Below, in pieces: positions 12,795-21,997 of a DNA stretch of 64,000 nt (positions are counted from its first letter, which is position 1; each line of letters begins with the position of its first letter). The stretch is taken from assembly GCF_033708015.1 (NCBI RefSeq), contig NZ_CP137920.1, positions 2,170,001-2,234,000 of the forward strand, written 5' to 3'. Made by a program: the position numbers and the translations under genes. The DNA comes from Proteus vulgaris. GTDB lineage: Bacteria > Pseudomonadota > Gammaproteobacteria > Enterobacterales > Enterobacteriaceae. The notes under the pieces were generated by a model. That model was not told the origin of the DNA. It saw nothing but the letters and a program-made list of their open reading frames with translations, and ran no database searches.

Positions 12795-13985
12795 ATGCTT
12801 ACTGATACAAAATGCCGAACTGCAAAACCTAAAGAAAAACTTTATCGTATCAATGATTTCAACGGTTTGTACCTTGAAGTGAAACCTAATGGTAAGAAAG
12901 CATGGCGATTCCGTTTTCAAATAAATGGAAAATCAAGCATGTTCGCATTGGGTAACTACCCATTAGTAACACTAGCTGAAGCCAGATCTAAATGCGATGA
13001 GGCCAGAAAACTCGTATCAGAAGGAATTAATCCAACACAAGCTAAGCAACTAGACAAGATCAGAAAAGCGAACGAATCTGCGAATACATTTCAAATCATC
13101 GCAAAAGAATGGTTACAAATGAAAGATTGGGCTGATGTGACAAAATATCGTCGCCTTGATATGTTGGAGCGCATTGTATTTCCTTCTATCGGTGCATTAC
13201 CAATAAGAGAAATTACATCTCACCACATTCTCAAAATATTGCAGCGTGAAGTTCAAAGAGGCGCTCCAACGGTTGCTGCTGAAGCTAAACGGACGATATC
13301 CTCGATTTTTGAATTTGCGGTTGCCACATTAAGAGCTGATAGTGATCCAGTATGGGCAATAAGAAAAGCTCTCCCAGCAAACAAAACACAACATAAAAAA
13401 GCCCTCACTACGGATCAAATAGGTCAACTACTCAATAACTTTGATAATAGCCGTGGCACCTTTCAACTGAACTATTGTATGTGGTTAATGTGGTGGACGC
13501 TTTCTCGTCCATCTGAAGTCGCTGAGGCTGAATGGTCTGAATTCGATCTTGATAATGCACTTTGGACTATCCCAGCTGAGCGTATGAAAGCACGAAGAGA
13601 ACATATTGTTCCTCTGCCTACACAAGCTATTACGATTCTAAAATCTCTTTATGGTTTTACTGGTAACCGCAAACATTTATTTCCCGGTCGTGATTCTTGC
13701 CATAAACCAATGTCCACTAACTCACTAAGGCAATTTCTTAAAACGAGAGGTTGGAGTGGTATATATAGCCCTCATGCGACACGCACAACAGGCAGCACAC
13801 GATTAAATGAGCTTGGATATAGACCTGATGCTATAGAAGCACAATTAGCCCATATGGACTCAAATAGCGTTAGACGTTCATATAACCATGCAACTTATCT
13901 TGAAGAGCGAAAAATCATGATGCAAGATTGGGCTGATAAACTCGATATTTGGGTAAAACGGGCCAACCTTGAATCAAATTCATGA
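12795..13985 (+). CDS. P4-type tyrosine integrase
   Basis: A 396-residue site-specific recombinase. The N-terminal DUF4102/arm-binding domain is clear (LTDTKCRTAKPKEKLYRINDFNGLYLEV to FALGNYPLVTLAEAR), followed by a core-binding domain and the catalytic domain with Arg in TLSRPSEV, HATRTT, LAHMDSNSVRRSYNH and the nucleophile-region Tyr. The usual GH before the last Arg-region is LAHM here, as in many P4-type integrases. It points into the island from its left end, 65 bp from the direct repeat. No tRNA was seen next to it, so the target is not obvious. Confidence 0.93.
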   Translation: MLTDTKCRTAKPKEKLYRINDFNGLYLEVKPNGKKAWRFRFQINGKSSMFALGNYPLVTLAEARSKCDEARKLVSEGINPTQAKQLDKIRKANESANTFQIIAKEWLQMKDWADVTKYRRLDMLERIVFPSIGALPIREITSHHILKILQREVQRGAPTVAAEAKRTISSIFEFAVATLRADSDPVWAIRKALPANKTQHKKALTTDQIGQLLNNFDNSRGTFQLNYCMWLMWWTLSRPSEVAEAEWSEFDLDNALWTIPAERMKARREHIVPLPTQAITILKSLYGFTGNRKHLFPGRDSCHKPMSTNSLRQFLKTRGWSGIYSPHATRTTGSTRLNELGYRPDAIEAQLAHMDSNSVRRSYNHATYLEERKIMMQDWADKLDIWVKRANLESNS

Positions 13986-14157
13986 TGCATGGGTGTGTTA
14001 TCTTTGATATATAACGATATTTATGAATTTTTTAGCAAAACCTACAATTTAACCTATACTTAATTAATCCTTTGATTTATAGGTAGTTATTATTTATTTG
14101 ATGTTTTTAGCATTATAACGTACAAAATTCATCCCCACACCACAAGTACACGCTTAT

Positions 14158-14775
14158 ATGAATAAATACGACGTGTTTAACAGCGAAGGAAAATTTGCTG
14201 ATGGTTCTGATGAAGAAGTGCTAGCTAATAAGCTAGGGCTTTCAAACGTTGATGATATCAATGATGCAGAGCTTGTCCTGTTAGAAAAACTGTATCAAGT
14301 CATTTTTGAAGAACAATTTCCCACTGAGCAAATTACCGTATCACTTATTCAGCGTTGGCACCGCCAATGGTTAGGGAATGTTTACGAGTGGGCAGGTCAA
14401 TTACGCACGGTGAATATTAGCAAGGGTGGCTTTATGTTTGCCCCTGCGGGTCGTGTTGCAAAGTTACTTGCTCAATTTGAAAAAGAGTATCTAGCGATGT
14501 ACACGCCTTGCATCAATATGAGCCGAGAACAAGTCATAGAGGCTATTGCCACGGTACATGTGGAGTTGATTCTGATACATCCATTTAGAGAAGGTAATGG
14601 GCGCTTATCGCGCTTACTTGCCGATGTAATGGCAGTACAAACTGGTTTCCAGCCGTTGGATTATGAAAGTTGGACTCAACACCCCGAGCAGTATATTGCA
14701 GCAATCCACGCAGGGTTAAACCTTAACTATGAACCCATGAAATATTGGGTTAGCGAAGCCTTAAAAGAAAGCTAA
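14158..14775 (+). CDS. Fic/DOC family protein (probable AMPylating toxin)
   Basis: A 205-residue Fic-domain protein with a complete active-site motif HPFREGNGR at residues 141-149 and the upstream GNVYEWAGQLRTVNISKGGFMFAP flap region. Fic proteins mostly transfer AMP from ATP to Thr, Tyr or Ser hydroxyls of target proteins. No inhibitory S/TxxxE(G/N) motif was found within this protein, so it should need a separate inhibitor if it is toxic (class I). A 54-codon ORF converges on it and overlaps its stop codon; see the next entry. It is the first cargo gene after the integrase. Confidence 0.88.
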   Translation: MNKYDVFNSEGKFADGSDEEVLANKLGLSNVDDINDAELVLLEKLYQVIFEEQFPTEQITVSLIQRWHRQWLGNVYEWAGQLRTVNISKGGFMFAPAGRVAKLLAQFEKEYLAMYTPCINMSREQVIEAIATVHVELILIHPFREGNGRLSRLLADVMAVQTGFQPLDYESWTQHPEQYIAAIHAGLNLNYEPMKYWVSEALKES

Positions 14776-14936
14776 ATCGCCAGTTTCAAATGACCAAACT
14801 TCTCACGCTTTGCTTTCATTTCTTCTTCAAGGCGACGAGACTCCTGCCCTGTTTCAATAGCTGTAGAGGTTGCTACCGAACGAATAAGTTGAGTACGAGT
14901 TGGTCTTGTTGCTTGAATTAATTCATTCTTTTTCAT
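14772..14936 (-). CDS. Small 54-residue protein convergent with fic, possible antitoxin
   Basis: Reading the minus strand from the ATG at 14936 gives MKKNELIQATRPTRTQLIRS..., with a charged helical C-terminal half that contains ESRRLEEEM. This resembles the SRRLEG inhibitory segment of the E. coli Fic antitoxin YhfG (S/TxxxE followed by G or N), except that Glu replaces the final Gly. GTGAGACTACC precedes the ATG, with GTGAG about 6 bases upstream. The stop overlaps the fic stop tail to tail, unlike the usual antitoxin-first order. Coding status and function are inferences. Confidence 0.55.
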   Translation of the reverse strand: MKKNELIQATRPTRTQLIRSVATSTAIETGQESRRLEEEMKAKREKFGHLKLAI

Positions 14937-15340
14937 GGTAGTCTCACTTCAAACTGACGATAGTGCATTTTATCACCGTTAGTTTATATGACAACATAGA
15001 ACACTTTTCTAATCAAAAATTTTACAGCAGAACAATTTAACCAGTGTGTTGTATCCACCGGTTGAACTCACAGCGAATTGCGGACTTAACACCGTGCTCT
15101 ATCGATAGCAGCCCCTTATTACGAGATTTCTAGCTTTCCGCTCGATTTTAGAAAAATACCAGCTTTAAATGCCGCCCAAATTAATGCACACAGTAAAAGC
15201 TCCTAAAAAAAGCCCCATTTTCAAAACGATACAAAATCAAAAATGTTCATCTGGCTAATGGGACTCAAAACGCTTTGATCACCGCTAAATTGCGAACGCA
15301 GCGAATAATTTATCCGTGAGTAGAAACTTGCTAAAAACCA
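14937..15340. other. Intergenic region without recognised gene
   Basis: About 400 bases between the small fic-linked ORF and the next minus-strand module. I see no ORF of note, no RNA gene and no strong hairpin. It probably holds the promoter of the small ORF and the end of the 15.3-16.3 kb transcript. Confidence 0.4.
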
Positions 15341-15736
15341 TTAGCTTAGCAGTTTTCTCAATAACCACAATTTCCAAACCAACACCCACATGTAGCTGGC
15401 AAGCACTATAGATAATATTGTTACGAAGCAATACGCTGTTCGGACCGCATCATACCTATAGAGATCATAATTACTCGAAGCATAAATCAAGAATGATTCT
15501 TTGGTGATTTTAATAGCGTCCGGCAGAAAGATAAGCGCCACTGAAAGTGCCATTATTGCCACCGGTAAGGCTTTACTGAAAATCGTGGTAGTTACTAATT
15601 GTTTGGCCGCTACATTATCCTCACTATGGCTCTTAGGAGATATTTCTAGGGATTTCGAAATATCTCCATACCAAAGACTAAATAAAATTGCCGAAATGGC
15701 CATGAGCAAGCTTGATGCTGAAAGTAAATCACTCAT
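15341..15736 (-). CDS. Small membrane protein of unknown function
   Basis: About 131 residues from the ATG at 15736; a TTG three codons earlier (15745) overlaps the upstream stop as TTGA and could also be used. Three hydrophobic segments are visible (near residues 4-22, 55-75 and 100-128) with a polar loop after the first (SKSLEISPKSHSEDNV). I recognise no family. It directly follows the 189-residue soluble protein and is probably its membrane partner. In a defence-rich stretch a soluble/membrane pair suggests a sensor-effector unit, but nothing in the sequence proves it. Confidence 0.55.
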   Translation of the reverse strand: MSDLLSASSLLMAISAILFSLWYGDISKSLEISPKSHSEDNVAAKQLVTTTIFSKALPVAIMALSVALIFLPDAIKITKESFLIYASSNYDLYRYDAVRTAYCFVTILSIVLASYMWVLVWKLWLLRKLLS

Positions 15737-15741
15737 AGGAA

Positions 15742-16311
15742 TCAAGGTTTCGGCTGGACGTTAAACTTGGCACAAAGGCGATTATAGGAAGAAGGTGATA
15801 TTTCATATGTAGATATGCTTCCCCTCTTCTTTCCAACAGGCGCAAGACTTCCATCAATATCAGAAAGAGCCTTATTCAATTCATCGACTACGTTTTGGCT
15901 ATTAATAACTACAGTATAATCTTGAGTGTTATTCTGTCGGTCAGCTGCCATTAGTGATGAGCTGAGAGTTCTTTCGATGTGCGCCTTCAATTGATATTGA
16001 TATTTTGAAATCACAGATCGAATAAGAGATCGACTTTCTGTCAATGTTGTTTGAAACAGACTGCTGACTGTACGCTCGTCGGGGATTGTGCCATTGAATG
16101 CCGTTTCGATGAGGAGCAACAGCCGATACTCAAGCAAATCGCTCCCTCGTTTAAATACCTTCTGCCCACGAAACATTGCTAAGTACTCTTGGATAGAGGC
16201 AGAAAGGCACGAATTAAGACGAGTATTTAGATCGACAACGTCACAACCTAATATCGCAGATATTTCGGCTTCCTCTGCAGCTGTAAGAGTAAGTTCAGTG
16301 GTTATTTGCAT
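15742..16311 (-). CDS. Hypothetical soluble protein, first gene of a two-gene module
   Basis: A 189-residue protein with a strong ribosome binding site (GGGAGA before the ATG). It looks mostly helical; the C-terminal part has LNKALSDIDGSLAPVGKKRGSISTYEISPSSYNRLCAKFNVQPKP. No family recognised and no signal peptide. The downstream membrane gene starts at its stop, so the two are translationally coupled. Confidence 0.6.
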   Translation of the reverse strand: MQITTELTLTAAEEAEISAILGCDVVDLNTRLNSCLSASIQEYLAMFRGQKVFKRGSDLLEYRLLLLIETAFNGTIPDERTVSSLFQTTLTESRSLIRSVISKYQYQLKAHIERTLSSSLMAADRQNNTQDYTVVINSQNVVDELNKALSDIDGSLAPVGKKRGSISTYEISPSSYNRLCAKFNVQPKP

Positions 16312-17133
16312 ATTTTTCTCCCTGTAGTTTCTAACATTTAATTCATACGTGTGCGTGTTTTCATGTTAGATCAGTAAAAATACGCGCAGTTAACTATATG
16401 TATGCAATGAACTTATCAGCTTTCTATCAAATACACCATATGGAAAAACGAGCATGCATGTTTTTAAAATCTATTAACTAAAAATTAGATATCATAACAA
16501 TATGATTTTATTGTCATTTTTTCAGTGTGGTTAATTCTCACTGGTATTACCTTAAAATTACCCCAAAATTTCTAAATTTAAATACGACTGTATACCCATA
16601 CATTATTAGTCTCTTTACGGTAGGGCCAAGCATAGACGAATAGATGAGAATTTATATGGAAACAGGAGTGGGATCTTTTAATTGAGCTAACGAGTCAAAA
16701 CACGGAATGGGATAATAAGCTGGTAGAGCCTTCATGCAATGACCGCTGTTGGCACAGAACCATCTATTAAATTCAATTTGCTCCATACCGCCGTCGGGTC
16801 AAACCTAAACAATAAAGAAAAGTCCATATTTTTAGGTTTTGTAGTTCTGCTCCCTATTTTTTTACTTATCCAGCTATACGTTTAAAACGTCCAGCCCATT
16901 TCTTAGCTTTTAACTACTGGCAATTCAGCAAAATTTGTGTGCAAGCAGGCGATAACATTTCTCTTTTCATTTTGTATCCGCTATCCCCCTTACTTGCAAA
17001 CCAAACTTTATCCTGCCCACTCTTATTAATGACATCTGATATTTTCATTAACTCATGGCTATTACAAAATGGCTTTTGTGTTGAAAACATATCAATTGGA
17101 TAACTGAATATCCAAGCTATCAATCCACATTTA
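16312..17133. other. 820-bp region without a convincing gene
   Basis: AT-rich sequence between the helicase gene and the two-gene module. A 69-codon minus-strand frame (16914-17123) starts only with TTG, has no ribosome binding site and matches nothing I know, so I do not call it. The base composition and lack of ORFs suggest decayed DNA. Confidence 0.4.
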
Positions 17134-18936
17134 TCATATTAAATTTGAGTCATATGTAAAATTCAACTGGTGTAGGACTTCTGTAGGCTGACGCGCTCTT
17201 CTATATTGACCATAACCAGTCATCCGTCCTGTTTCTGAAATAAGATGTAGGTTCTTTCTAGCTCTAGAGCCAATTACATACAGCAACTTTTTAGCACTTT
17301 CAATCGAAGGGTCATTAAAATTCGGAACCAAATCTTGAAGAAGGCCGAAGGATATCACAACATCATATTCACCGCCCTTTACTCCGTGTATTGTTGACAC
17401 TTTGATACCAGTTCTGGGTTTAAATGCTTTGCGAAACGCCTCAATGTCTGTTGCAAATAATGCATTCTCGTTCCTTAGCCTACAAATCCTATCCTGTGTA
17501 CTATTGAAGAATGATTCGTGATGCTCCTTTAGCATAGGATATAGCATGAAATCTATTCCCAATTCTCCAAATAGTGCTTCAAAGAATGCTCGAAGATAAG
17601 CGATGCCGTCGTCTTCATCTATCGAAATAGAGTTGACAGTCTTTAGAAACTGTTTTGGTGGGATCGAATGAACATCGACAAGTGCAAGTTCCATATCATA
17701 TAAAATATCAGATGCCCATCGAAGACGCTTAACATACATATTAGGCGATGGCTCTGTTAGGATAACTTGAGTCAACTTGAACCAAAAGTTATCTATATCT
17801 CTTGAAAAAGGAACAAGACCAGGTCCATCGAAACTATACTGAGGCAACCTGTTTACCAAGTTACGAGTTAGTGCTGCCAAGTGCATCCACCAAGGTGCAA
17901 TGACGCATATTTCCTTCTCTAAGATGCCCAGATTTTGAACACTATACTCAATGTGTCGGCTGACTTGCTCCACCAAGTTATCCTTATGAGTAATCTGATC
18001 ATAGGTAATAATACTGGGATAATCGCGATGTTCACCTTCAGCAACAGTGGCACTAGGGGTGACATTAAAATTACGATAATAATCTATGATCTTTCTAGAG
18101 CTTCTATAGTTCTTATCTAATGCCATTGGAGTAAATGACACTTCTGCTAACTGCTCAAGTTCCAACTGTGTTATTGCGTAACCACCGAGCGAACCGTAGA
18201 TAGCTTGGTTTGGATCACCAACAATGAAGGTTCTCACCCGACCTTGGCTAGCTTTTATAATACTCGCAACAATTGAATATTGTACCTCCTTGGTATCTTG
18301 ATATTCATCAACAAGAATGTAAGAGAACAAATTTGCCAGTATCTTAGCAATAGATGAATTACTAGATAGAATTTCATGAGCAAAATATAGCATTTGCTCA
18401 AAGTCGATTAGGTCATTTTCTGCAAGATGCCTGTGATAATCATCTAATACTCGTCTTGCTAGTGAAATTTTACTTCCAGCGCAAGTTAAAGTTAATCCTC
18501 GAGGAGTGTAGAAATGGCTACACTCTCCATATCTAATACGTTCAGTACGAATACTAGAGCATATTTGAGATATTATTTCTTCAGAATCATAAGAGTTAAC
18601 TATTTTAAATCCGTTTTTCAGCTTGTCATGATATAGGCCATATGGCTTCAATATCCATTCTAAACAAAATGCATGAATAGTACCGATCCACAACTGAGAT
18701 GTATCTACACCAAGAATTTCAATTCGCTCGCGAATCTCATCAGCTGCTCTATGCGTGTAGGTAATGGCCACAACCCATTTTTTAGGATCCTCTAAACCTG
18801 AAAGCTCAGAAGCTATTTTATAGGTAAGAGTCCTAGTTTTGCCACTTCCTGGACATGCAACCAAAAACACATTATTCGGCTCGTTAATCGCTGCAATTTG
18901 TTCATCGTTTAGATCACCTTCATCCCACATAAACAT
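17134..18936 (-). CDS. UvrD/Rep-family helicase, Gabija GajB-like
   Basis: A 600-residue superfamily 1A helicase: Walker A ACPGSGKT (27-34), motif Ia AITYTHRAADEIRER, Walker B LVDEYQDT (208-215), motif III IVGDPNQAIYG, motif IV NYRSSRKI, motif V VSTIHGVKGGEYDVVI and motif VI VIGSRARKNLHL. All ATPase motifs look intact. The gene follows the OLD-family nuclease gene by 2 bp, with AAGGA before its ATG, the GajA-GajB order of Gabija defence operons. It is longer than the roughly 490-residue GajB of Bacillus cereus, so it may be a divergent subtype. In Gabija, GajB is thought to sense or process DNA ends and activate GajA. Confidence 0.85.
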   Translation of the reverse strand: MFMWDEGDLNDEQIAAINEPNNVFLVACPGSGKTRTLTYKIASELSGLEDPKKWVVAITYTHRAADEIRERIEILGVDTSQLWIGTIHAFCLEWILKPYGLYHDKLKNGFKIVNSYDSEEIISQICSSIRTERIRYGECSHFYTPRGLTLTCAGSKISLARRVLDDYHRHLAENDLIDFEQMLYFAHEILSSNSSIAKILANLFSYILVDEYQDTKEVQYSIVASIIKASQGRVRTFIVGDPNQAIYGSLGGYAITQLELEQLAEVSFTPMALDKNYRSSRKIIDYYRNFNVTPSATVAEGEHRDYPSIITYDQITHKDNLVEQVSRHIEYSVQNLGILEKEICVIAPWWMHLAALTRNLVNRLPQYSFDGPGLVPFSRDIDNFWFKLTQVILTEPSPNMYVKRLRWASDILYDMELALVDVHSIPPKQFLKTVNSISIDEDDGIAYLRAFFEALFGELGIDFMLYPMLKEHHESFFNSTQDRICRLRNENALFATDIEAFRKAFKPRTGIKVSTIHGVKGGEYDVVISFGLLQDLVPNFNDPSIESAKKLLYVIGSRARKNLHLISETGRMTGYGQYRRARQPTEVLHQLNFTYDSNLI

Positions 18937-18938
18937 GA

Positions 18939-21149
18939 TTATATCCTTGCTAATATGTCGTTTTGCTCAGAAGGTAAATCGTTCATTAGGTCGATTTTGA
19001 GTGTAGCTATGTCGCCATCGACTGGATTAAAGGCTTCCCACTTAGGAGTGAATATTAATAAACCAGTCTCATATGGGGTCAAGTATGTTTCCCATTGCTG
19101 CCTTAGAGCCGTATCACCATTTGCATTCAGACTTTCGATAATTTTTCTACCAAATTTGACATGTTCAATGACTGAGTCGTAACGGTGTTTAAGTATTTTG
19201 AAAGTAAGTCCTGCATTGAAGTCTCCATGCGCAAACTTGATGGCATCAAAAATGTACTCTGGAATAGCTACTTTAAAGTCAACCACTTTACCTAGCGTAA
19301 GAGCAAACCAACCTTTACCTTGATAGTTTGCCATAGTTAATGCTCTTGAACCTGAGATAGCAATATCAGTTGAAGATAGTTCAGTTATAGCAGTATTTAT
19401 CGTAGCTTGTTGAGTGTACACATCTCCAACAATGCTCTTGAGGTAATTGCTGTTGGATGACTGTATAAAATCAACCTCAAACGTATGATCTGCATAAAAA
19501 ACCGAAATCCAAGGGTTATTTTGACAGAAGTAATCAAGCCTACTTTTACGAGCAAGGCCAGCTTCTTGAGAGCCAAGGGCTTTCTCTTTCTTCTTTTTAT
19601 CTGAGTCACTATCTGTAGAATAAATCGTTGTATCAAAGAAGGCTTCATCTAGGTCAGTGATAATGCTGCAACGCTTTTTGATTCTTTCATTATCAAATAA
19701 CATTGCAATATTCTCGAAACCAGTACTTCTGATGTTGACTAGAGTGATACCAACTTCATCTAAGCTCAATCCTAAAACTTTTTTCATTAAAATAGGAATA
19801 AGGATCTCTTCGGCATCTCCTTCGACTAAAACAACACTTCGGGCAAATAGTAAGTTACTACGGATGGCATCAAGGTAACGTTGAACGAATCCCACTTTCT
19901 CGTCACTAAGCCCTACGGAAGGTTGAAATACTTCGCAAATACTATCAACAAAACCTATAATATTCATACTCTTAATATTACTCACTTCTGATATGTGAGA
20001 TGAGTGAGTTGAATATATTATCTGAGTGTTTTCATAGTTAATGTTGTCGAAAAGTGATTTTTGAATGTGGGTGTGGATGTGTGCTTCTGGTTCTTCAATT
20101 AGTAAAAAGTTAGCAATAGATTGATTTGCTTTTTGGTATTTGAATTCTAGTAGCTTTAGTGTGAGAAAAAGTAGGTTAGCACCGCCTAAACTCATTTCAT
20201 GTATGGTCCCCTCGTAACCATCATTTGACTCTGCGACAAAGAGTTTTAATGATTGAAATAACTGATCAGACTCGTTACTCAAACTAGAGCGAATAGAGAT
20301 TGAATTAGGTGAATATGTATCTCCTACTGTATCACTAATAGTAGTTACAATATCATCACGAACGTCACAAATGTCTGATAGAGCTTCAATCTCATTATTT
20401 AATGTCTCAATTAAATCTGCAATAGGCTGGAAATCAGTTTGATTAATATTTCCGGATTTACCCTTTAATAGTGTGAGCAAAGGATTGGTTCTATTGCTAT
20501 GGAAATCCGATACTACATCCCTTAGTGCTTTAATAAAGGTAAATGAAACTTCATTCGGCATATTGAGAATGTTCGGCAACCGTATACCAATGTCAGGGTT
20601 ATTTAATACCCTAGGAAAATCGACTCTCTCGAAGTCTCCAACTATACTTTTGTATACAACTGGGTCATTGAAATCAGCGATACTTTTGCCAGTAAGGACG
20701 GTTTCATAATCATCAATAGTTATACAATCCAAATACCTTTCTAGAGCAACTATATCCCCTATTGTAAGTTGTGCCAGTGCTTGACGGATGTTTGCTTTAG
20801 GTCTGAAAATCAGATTGTATGTTGCTCTAGTAACAACTTCATCCTCCGCATTCCCTGCACCATGAAGAAATAAAGACTGACTAGCTTCATCACTAGCAAT
20901 GTCATTAAACTCAATACTAATAACGATCCAGTGACCACGCCAATCACCTAATGTCCTACAAAAGTCGCCTTCAGCAAGCTTAGTTGCCGAGCGAGGCATT
21001 GAATTATCAAGCAGCAATCTCATCGCTCGGAATAAGTTAGTCTTACCAGAACCATTCTCGCCAATAATTGTATTTATTCCCTTATTAAATAGAAACTTTA
21101 CGTTTTTAAAATTTCTGTAATTTACTAGAGAGAGCTTTGTGATGTGCAT
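18939..21149 (-). CDS. OLD-family ATPase/TOPRIM nuclease, Gabija GajA-like
   Basis: A 736-residue protein with an ABC/SMC-like ATPase: Walker A GENGSGKT (30-37), signature MSLGGAN (319-325), Walker B FLLIEEPEAHIH (348-359) and switch STHSSH (380-385). The TOPRIM domain follows, with VLVEGDAEE (440-448) and TDLDEAF (498-504), the metal-binding Glu and Asp residues of OLD nucleases. Nucleases of this type cut or nick DNA and are active only when nucleotide levels fall in GajA. Family length is usually 550-600; here about 150 residues are extra, mainly C-terminal. It is the first gene of the pair; AGAGGA precedes the ATG. Confidence 0.85.
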   Translation of the reverse strand: MHITKLSLVNYRNFKNVKFLFNKGINTIIGENGSGKTNLFRAMRLLLDNSMPRSATKLAEGDFCRTLGDWRGHWIVISIEFNDIASDEASQSLFLHGAGNAEDEVVTRATYNLIFRPKANIRQALAQLTIGDIVALERYLDCITIDDYETVLTGKSIADFNDPVVYKSIVGDFERVDFPRVLNNPDIGIRLPNILNMPNEVSFTFIKALRDVVSDFHSNRTNPLLTLLKGKSGNINQTDFQPIADLIETLNNEIEALSDICDVRDDIVTTISDTVGDTYSPNSISIRSSLSNESDQLFQSLKLFVAESNDGYEGTIHEMSLGGANLLFLTLKLLEFKYQKANQSIANFLLIEEPEAHIHTHIQKSLFDNINYENTQIIYSTHSSHISEVSNIKSMNIIGFVDSICEVFQPSVGLSDEKVGFVQRYLDAIRSNLLFARSVVLVEGDAEEILIPILMKKVLGLSLDEVGITLVNIRSTGFENIAMLFDNERIKKRCSIITDLDEAFFDTTIYSTDSDSDKKKKEKALGSQEAGLARKSRLDYFCQNNPWISVFYADHTFEVDFIQSSNSNYLKSIVGDVYTQQATINTAITELSSTDIAISGSRALTMANYQGKGWFALTLGKVVDFKVAIPEYIFDAIKFAHGDFNAGLTFKILKHRYDSVIEHVKFGRKIIESLNANGDTALRQQWETYLTPYETGLLIFTPKWEAFNPVDGDIATLKIDLMNDLPSEQNDILARI

Positions 21150-21286
21150 ACGTCCTCTGGAATCTGATTACATTATATTTCTAGAAAAATATTGAACTGA
21201 TATATGCCTATTTACTTATTGACTCTAAAGCAGCACTCATTATTTCCGAGTAACACAGGCACTTAACGTCCAACAGCCGCCGCTTG

Positions 21287-21994
21287 TTATGCTTGGCCTT
21301 TTGCAATAGCCAAAACATGGTCAATATTGTCAATTAGCTCTGCGTTTATAGCAGAAAATTGGCTATCTAGCGGCTGCTTTAGTTCTTTATTAGTGCCGAA
21401 ATCATCTTTATTCGCAGTAAAGAATATGAGCTTCTTAGAAAATCCAGAAGCCCTTAATTTTTGGCCAAGCTCCAGAAAACACTCAACAATCTCACAATCT
21501 TTTGGTTCAGGTTTTCCCTTTCTGGCTGGTGCCTCATTTTTTCTAACTCTCTGCATTGCTCGCAATGTGTGAGCATCTTTTCTCTCTAACGAAAGGCATG
21601 TATCTAAGACTGTTTTAGAAAGTGATCGTATATGCGCAGAGATATTTAAAGATGATATTTTCTGTGGCAAAGAGTAAGAAGCATTAAGTAGAGTATTACT
21701 AACCGTGAGCATAGATGAAATATTACGATCTATTTTTAAGACTTCTCTCTCCATAGTTGCAATTACAGAATCTATATTATCGTTCCATTCTTCCCTTACA
21801 TTTTGGCTTGTAGTTAGCCAAATATCATTCCCATGCAGCTTGCTAAGTTCGAGTGCTGAAATAGCGTACCTCTCAGATAAACTGTTCATGTGTAATGAAT
21901 TGATGATATTAAGAATGGAGCAGGTATCAATGAAGAGTACAGGACTCTCTTTTTGCATAATGTCATTACAAATATCACTAACACTTCTACACAT
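21287..21994 (-). CDS. PIN-like domain protein (predicted RNase)
   Basis: A 235-residue protein with the acidic pattern of PIN-like nucleases of the DUF4935 type: FIDTCSILNI (Asp23), NVREEW (Glu68/69), KDCEIVECFLEL (Asp166, Glu168) and FFTANKDDF (Asp197/198). PIN domains cut RNA in toxin-antitoxin systems and other stress pathways. A strong GGAGG lies before the ATG, inside the end of the upstream gene, so the two are coupled. The stop is 137 bp from the Gabija-like operon on the same strand, and both could belong to one defence cluster. Function is predicted from motifs only. Confidence 0.75.
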   Translation of the reverse strand: MCRSVSDICNDIMQKESPVLFIDTCSILNIINSLHMNSLSERYAISALELSKLHGNDIWLTTSQNVREEWNDNIDSVIATMEREVLKIDRNISSMLTVSNTLLNASYSLPQKISSLNISAHIRSLSKTVLDTCLSLERKDAHTLRAMQRVRKNEAPARKGKPEPKDCEIVECFLELGQKLRASGFSKKLIFFTANKDDFGTNKELKQPLDSQFSAINAELIDNIDHVLAIAKGQA

Positions 21995-21997
21995 GGC

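Noticed and set aside
16914..17123. 69-codon minus-strand frame just after the helicase gene
   Set aside because: Starts only with TTG, no ribosome binding site, no family resemblance; treated as chance or decayed sequence.
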